Part shown: in pieces, positions 5,734 to 8,103 of the stretch | Layout: each line of letters starts with the position of its first letter | How positions within the stretch are numbered: the stretch's first letter is position 1 | From: Thermofilum sp. ex4484_15 | Lineage (GTDB): Archaea > Thermoproteota > Thermoprotei > Thermofilales > EX4484-15 | Direction of reading: 5' to 3' | NCBI GenBank assembly: GCA_002254595.1 | Contig: NJEH01000036.1 | Location: forward strand, 1-8,103 | Length of the DNA stretch: 8,103 bases | Made by a program: the position numbers and the translations under genes | Notes under the pieces: model-generated | The model's input: only the letters and a program-made list of their open reading frames with translations | Told to the model about the DNA's origin: nothing | Database searches by the model: none

Positions 5734-5741
5734 GTTTAAAT
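5734..5741 (+). promoter_or_regulatory. TATA box of tRNA-Glu
   Basis: GTTTAAAT centred 30 nt before tRNA-Glu, with a predicted start site near 5764. It is immediately followed by the inverted repeat TCCCC-AAAGC-GGGGA (5741-5755), which lies between the box and the start. Confidence 0.55.
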
Positions 5742-5767
5742 CCCCAAAGCGGGGAATAGTAATAGGT

Positions 5768-5860
5768 GCCCCCGTGGTATAGCCCGGTCAACTACGCGGC
5801 CGAAAGTATGTCGGCCTTTCGAGCCGAAGAACCCGGGTTCAAATCCCGGCGGGGGCACCA
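5768..5860 (+). tRNA. tRNA-Glu (TTC) with probable non-canonical intron
   Basis: The acceptor is GCCCCCG (5768-5774) with CGGGGGC (5850-5856), discriminator A5857 and encoded CCA 5858-5860. The D arm is GTAT...CTAC (5777-5795). The anticodon stem TCGGC (5811-5815) with GCCGA (5823-5827) encloses CTTTCGA, so the anticodon is TTC (glutamate). The T arm is CCGGG-TTCAAAT-CCCGG. Between the D stem and the anticodon stem are 15 bases where a tRNA needs one (base 26). About 14 nt must therefore be an insert, probably an intron. All other positions are regular. Confidence 0.9.
5797..5810 (+). other. probable 14-nt intron in tRNA-Glu near position 26/27
   Basis: Removing CGGCCGAAAGTATG, or the same length shifted one base left, restores G26 and a fully paired five-base anticodon stem. 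I find no perfect bulge-helix-bulge at either boundary; only ACT/AGT pairing (5791-5793 with 5805-5807) is near the right place. The insert instead pairs GGCCGA (5798-5803) with TCGGCC (5811-5816) of the exon. Exact splice sites are uncertain. Confidence 0.6.
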
Positions 5861-6256
5861 GTTCTTGAATTGACTCGTAGTAGCTATCTTCATTAAGAAA
5901 TACGAATAATCGGTACTCATCTACCGGTTGGGTGTAATTAAATTTTAGATGTCCCTTCAGGGAAGTTAAAGAGTTATACATGACTATTACACAGCCATAG
6001 TACGTATCCTCACTACATGATTGTCAATGGATATAATCTTCTTAAACCTAAACCTAACCTTGCAGGAATTCGATGATATCGGTCGGGTTGCCTCGATGAT
6101 ATTTCATATAGGCCTACATGGAAGTAGATAGGGCTTCATGGTGAGTTAACTTCAAATAGGCGTACTCCTATACGAGTTTTCTGTATCTAATGGAGAAAGA
6201 ATTGAAAGTTAAAGTTTCAAGTAGGGCATTTTAATATTATTTATAAAGTGGATCGA
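5861..6256 (+). other. long intergenic stretch without a recognised gene
   Basis: About 396 bp between tRNA-Glu and trmI. I see no RNA gene and no convincing protein. Notable contents are a 34-codon frame at 6027-6131, the nonamer CGATGATAT twice (6071-6079, 6094-6102), small inverted repeats CGGTA/TACCG (5911-5926) and TCCC/GGGA (5952-5963), an inverted repeat at 6202-6220, and the trmI promoter at its end. The composition is AT-rich compared with the flanking RNA genes. Confidence 0.5.
6229..6237 (+). promoter_or_regulatory. TATA-like box of trmI
   Basis: TTTTAATAT, centred about 24-25 nt before the ATG at 6257, which suggests a leaderless mRNA from that ATG. A second AT-rich element, GTTAAAG at 6208-6214, would give a leader of about 10 nt to the GTG at 6248 or 19 nt to the ATG. 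Confidence 0.4.
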
Positions 6257-7027
6257 ATGGAAAAAGTAAAGGAAGGGGACCATGTATTACTTTACGATGG
6301 AAGGAAGCGTAAGTTCCTCGTTAAAGCTGAATATGGACGCCAGTTACATACCGATAAGGGGATTATAGAGTTGGGGGAGCTAGTAAATAGGATTTACGGG
6401 ACTAAAATTAAAACGCATTTAGGCAAGGAGTTTTACATACTTAAACCTAATTTTGAGGACTTAGTTTATGGATTATTCGAAAGGAAGACCCAGGTCCTAT
6501 ACCCTAAGGATATAGGGTACATGATAGTTAAGGCCGCTATATCCAATGGTTCAAGAGTTGTGGAAGCGGGTACGGGATCCGGAGTATTAACGGCTTTCCT
6601 AGCTAGGGCCGTAGCGCCCGACGGTAAGGTTTACTCCTACGAAGTAAGGGAAGAATATATAGAATTAGCTAAGAGGAATTTAGCTAGAGTAGGGTTAAGC
6701 GAGAGTGTAGTATTAAAGAACAAGGACGTAACTAAGGGGATAGAGGAGGTCGAAATAGATGCCGTGTTCTTGGATATGCCCAACCCTTGGGAAGTAATAC
6801 CTTCGGCCTTCCATAGCCTTAAGCACGGAGGCGTTTTCCTAGCTTTCGTACCTACTGTGAACCAAATGGAGAAGACGGCTATAAGGTTAAGGGAGGAAGG
6901 TTTCCATTTCGTAGAATGTGTAGAGCTTATGTTAAGGAATTATAGGGTATCGGTAATCGAGGGAGTTAGGCCCTCTACTTTAGGGATTAGGCATACTGGG
7001 TACATAATTTCTGCTAGGAAGCCTTAA
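6257..7027 (+). CDS. trmI: tRNA (adenine-N1)-methyltransferase TrmI
   Basis: SAM-dependent enzyme making 1-methyladenosine in the T loop of tRNA (position 58, and also 57 in archaeal homologues), a thermostabilising modification; works as a homotetramer (family knowledge). The N-terminal beta domain starts EGDHVLLYDGRKRKFLV. Counting from the upstream GTG, the Rossmann domain has motif I VVEAGTGSGVLT (104-115), YEVREE (131-136) with acidic E132 for ribose, D160 of the adenine pocket, and motif IV DMPNPWE (176-182). The C-terminal HTGYIISARKP is typical. The start chosen is the ATG at 6257. The GTG at 6248, three codons upstream, is the alternative, but homologues begin close to KEGD and a TATA box fits the ATG. 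The gene stands alone; rps19e begins 63 nt later with its own TATA box. Confidence 0.93.
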   Translation: MEKVKEGDHVLLYDGRKRKFLVKAEYGRQLHTDKGIIELGELVNRIYGTKIKTHLGKEFYILKPNFEDLVYGLFERKTQVLYPKDIGYMIVKAAISNGSRVVEAGTGSGVLTAFLARAVAPDGKVYSYEVREEYIELAKRNLARVGLSESVVLKNKDVTKGIEEVEIDAVFLDMPNPWEVIPSAFHSLKHGGVFLAFVPTVNQMEKTAIRLREEGFHFVECVELMLRNYRVSVIEGVRPSTLGIRHTGYIISARKP

Positions 7028-7055
7028 GTAAAAGTTATTAAGGGGGCTCAACGTC

Positions 7056-7064
7056 AATAAATAG
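7056..7064 (+). promoter_or_regulatory. TATA box of the rps19e operon
   Basis: AATAAATAG, centred about 31 nt before the S19e ATG, with a predicted start near 7087. The leader would be only a few bases. It probably drives rps19e through rpl31e. Confidence 0.5.
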
Positions 7065-7090
7065 GTCACTTAAGTTGAGGGTAAGGCTAC

Positions 7091-7549
7091 ATGGTTACCG
7101 TATACGACGTACCCGCGGATAAACTGATAGAGGAGGTAGCTAAGCAGTTGAAGGAGAAAGTGGAGGAGGTGAAGCCCCCGGAGTGGGCTTTTTATACTAA
7201 GACCGGTCCCCACGCAGAAAGGGTACCTGAGGATCCGGATTGGTGGTATAAAAGGGCGGCATCTATACTTAGAAAGTTATACTTATATGGGCCCGTAGGA
7301 GTTGAACGCCTTAGGACGGCTTACGGAGGTAGAGCAGACCTAGGGATGAAGAGGAAACACGTAAAAAAAGGGGGGGGATCCAATATAAGGAAGATATTAC
7401 AACAACTTGAAGCTGCCGGTTTAGTAACTAAGTTAGGAAATAAAGGACGGGTACTTACCCCTAGGGGTAGATCCTTCTTGGATAGGATAGCTACTAAGGT
7501 CTTTAGGGAGCTCGTAAAAGAAATACCCGAGCTTAGGAAATACTCTTAA
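7091..7549 (+). CDS. rps19e: 30S ribosomal protein S19e
   Basis: Archaeal/eukaryotic-type small-subunit protein needed for late subunit maturation (family knowledge). The 152 residues match the family along their length: VKPPEWAFYTKTGPHAERVPEDP (28-50), DWWYKRAASILRKLYLYGPVGVERLR, the basic loop GMKRKHVKKGGGSNIRKILQQLE with its Gly-rich segment near 95, and a winged-helix C-terminus GRVLTPRGRSFLD. The ATG at 7091 is the first codon after the promoter. The coding sequence contains an A7-G8 homopolymer pair (7363-7377) encoding KKGGG; the frame remains intact and conserved on both sides. It heads the cluster rps19e, PDCD5, rpl39e, rpl31e found in many archaea. Confidence 0.97.
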   Translation: MVTVYDVPADKLIEEVAKQLKEKVEEVKPPEWAFYTKTGPHAERVPEDPDWWYKRAASILRKLYLYGPVGVERLRTAYGGRADLGMKRKHVKKGGGSNIRKILQQLEAAGLVTKLGNKGRVLTPRGRSFLDRIATKVFRELVKEIPELRKYS

Positions 7550-7561
7550 TAGGTGATAACC

Positions 7562-7900
7562 GTGGAAAGTTATGATAGGGAAGAGGAGGAAATTAAAAGG
7601 AGGAAGTTAGCGGAGTATAGGAGGATGTTAGAGGAAGCTAAAGCCGAGGAGGAAAGGAGGAGGTACGAAGCGGAGAGAGAAGCTGTATTAAGATCTATAT
7701 TAACCCCTCAAGCTAGACAAAGGTTATCTAACATAAGGATAATAAGGCCTGAGTACGCTGAAGCTGTCGAGAATCAATTAATTCAATTAGTTCAAGCAGG
7801 ACGCTTAACGCCTCCTATAGATGATTCTCTACTTAAGAAGTTACTGCTCGAATTAGATAGGAGGTTAAGGAGGGAAGTAAAAGTAAGGTTTAGGAGGTGA
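7562..7900 (+). CDS. PDCD5/TFAR19-family DNA-binding protein
   Basis: A 112-residue homologue of human PDCD5. Archaeal members are small helical proteins that bind nucleic acid; the cellular role is not settled, but the constant ribosomal-operon setting points to translation or ribosome work. The sequence shows a long charged N-terminal helix (EEEEIKRRKLAEYRRMLEEA), then the conserved core AVLRSILTPQARQRLSNIRIIRPEYAEAVE and LIQLVQAGRLTPPIDDSLLKKLL. I place the start at the GTG at 7562, because GGTGA (7552-7556) lies 5 nt before it. The earlier in-frame GTG at 7553 is inside that Shine-Dalgarno site and would add only MIT. The stop TGA sits inside the GGAGGTGA that serves rpl39e. Confidence 0.92.
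   Translation: MESYDREEEEIKRRKLAEYRRMLEEAKAEEERRRYEAEREAVLRSILTPQARQRLSNIRIIRPEYAEAVENQLIQLVQAGRLTPPIDDSLLKKLLLELDRRLRREVKVRFRR
7893..7900 (+). promoter_or_regulatory. Shine-Dalgarno site of rpl39e
   Basis: GGAGGTGA, 4 nt before the ATG at 7905. It also encodes the last Arg and the stop of the PDCD5 gene, so translation of the two is probably coupled. The ATG at 7901 directly after it is a decoy that meets TAG after three codons. Confidence 0.7.
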
Positions 7901-7904
7901 ATGG

Positions 7905-8060
7905 ATGGCTAGAGCTAAGCCGTTGGGTAAGAAGAAAAGGTTAGCTAAAGCGTTAAAGCAAAATAGGCCCACTCCTACTTGGGTCATCGCTAAAACCCTT
8001 AGGAAGGCCCCTAGATATTACAAGAGGAGACATTGGAGAAGAGGTAGATTAAAAGCTTAG
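7905..8060 (+). CDS. rpl39e: 50S ribosomal protein L39e
   Basis: A 51-residue, strongly basic large-subunit protein that lines the peptide exit tunnel wall in archaea and eukaryotes (family knowledge). The sequence is a full-length family match: MARAKPLGKKKRLAKALKQN, then RPTPTWVIAKTLRK, and the signature tail RRHWRRGRLKA. The start is the ATG at 7905, after GGAGGTGA. It follows the PDCD5 stop by 4 nt and precedes rpl31e by 16 nt, all in one transcript. Confidence 0.97.
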   Translation: MARAKPLGKKKRLAKALKQNRPTPTWVIAKTLRKAPRYYKRRHWRRGRLKA

Positions 8061-8076
8061 GGGAGGGTAGGGCTTC

Positions 8077-8103
8077 ATGTCGGAGGAGAGGATGTATACG
8101 ATA
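8077..8103 (+). CDS. rpl31e: 50S ribosomal protein L31e, first 9 codons (truncated by window edge)
   Basis: Only MSEERMYTI is visible before the window ends. The call rests on the match to the usual archaeal L31e beginning (MSEE...YTI) and on gene order, since rpl31e commonly follows rpl39e. A purine-rich GGGAGGG (8061-8067) lies upstream, though with 9-nt spacing. Confidence 0.8.

Noticed and set aside
5736..5981. Minus-strand 81-codon frame across tRNA-Glu and its flank
   Set aside because: Its C-terminal half is the reverse complement of tRNA-Glu, a classic source of false proteins (PGFEPGF pattern). The N-terminal half (residues 1-40) looks mildly protein-like but has no promoter or ribosome site and no recognised family.
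6044..6060. CCTAAACCTAACCT short repeat as telomere-like or CRISPR-like sequence
   Set aside because: Only two and a half imperfect units; no longer repeat structure or spacers, and archaeal chromosomes are circular.
6061..6080. TGCAGGAATTCGAT resembles the start of a cloning-vector polylinker
   Set aside because: Similarity is limited to about 14 bases; the sequence then departs and no further polylinker sites follow in order. Chance is more likely than vector contamination.
6071..6102. Two CGATGAT copies as C and C' boxes of a C/D guide RNA
   Set aside because: The spacing is close, but the boxes miss the U of UGAUGA and no CTGA D or D' box lies at the required distances.
6027..6131. 34-codon plus-strand frame as a small gene
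   Set aside because: No TATA box about 27 nt upstream, no Shine-Dalgarno site and no recognised family. Kept only as part of the intergenic finding.

Overview
The window is chromosomal DNA from a thermophilic archaeon, most likely of the phylum Thermoproteota (Crenarchaeota). The evidence is archaeal and eukaryote-type information-processing genes (RpoP, S19e, PDCD5, L39e, L31e, archaeal GlyRS, TrmI), TATA boxes about 27 bases before predicted starts, GGTGA-type Shine-Dalgarno sites, very GC-rich tRNA and 5S genes in otherwise moderate-GC DNA, tRNA introns including one with a textbook bulge-helix-bulge (BHB), and a 5S gene standing apart from any 16S/23S operon. Arginine codons are mostly AGG/AGA and leucine codons often TTA. 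I do not assign a genus.

Left part (1-1782, minus strand): the 5' portion of rpsB (runs off the edge), rpoP, and a ureohydrolase best read as agmatinase (speB). Each has its own TATA-like element, so they look like separate units. speB is divergent from glyS (plus, 1904-3649), with mirror-image TTATAA boxes in the 121-bp gap. glyS ends in an 11-bp perfect hairpin that carries its own stop codon in the loop.

Middle part (3650-4720): a leader of about 100 nt with a possible 28-codon ORF, then a two-gene unit of a VIT1/CCC1-type membrane protein and a DUF211 protein that overlap by 13 nt, suggesting a metal transport or metal-sensing pair. RNA cluster (4754-5860): tRNA-Val(GAC) and tRNA-Pro(TGG) in tandem; on the minus strand a membrane-anchored coiled-coil protein of unknown function; on the minus strand 5S rRNA followed 5 nt later by tRNA-Leu(GAG) with a 19-nt BHB intron; and divergently tRNA-Glu(TTC), which carries a non-canonical insert of about 14 nt just before its anticodon stem.

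Right part: about 396 bp without a recognisable gene (5861-6256), then trmI (tRNA m1A methyltransferase), and the conserved archaeal cluster rps19e, PDCD5 homologue, rpl39e, rpl31e (cut by the window edge), tightly packed and probably one transcript from a TATA box near 7060.

Most of the window is housekeeping. The parts that ordinary annotation does not explain are the tRNA-Glu insert, the coiled-coil orphan with its selected decapeptide repeat, the glyS stop-codon hairpin, the VIT1/DUF211 leader, and the 396-bp gap.
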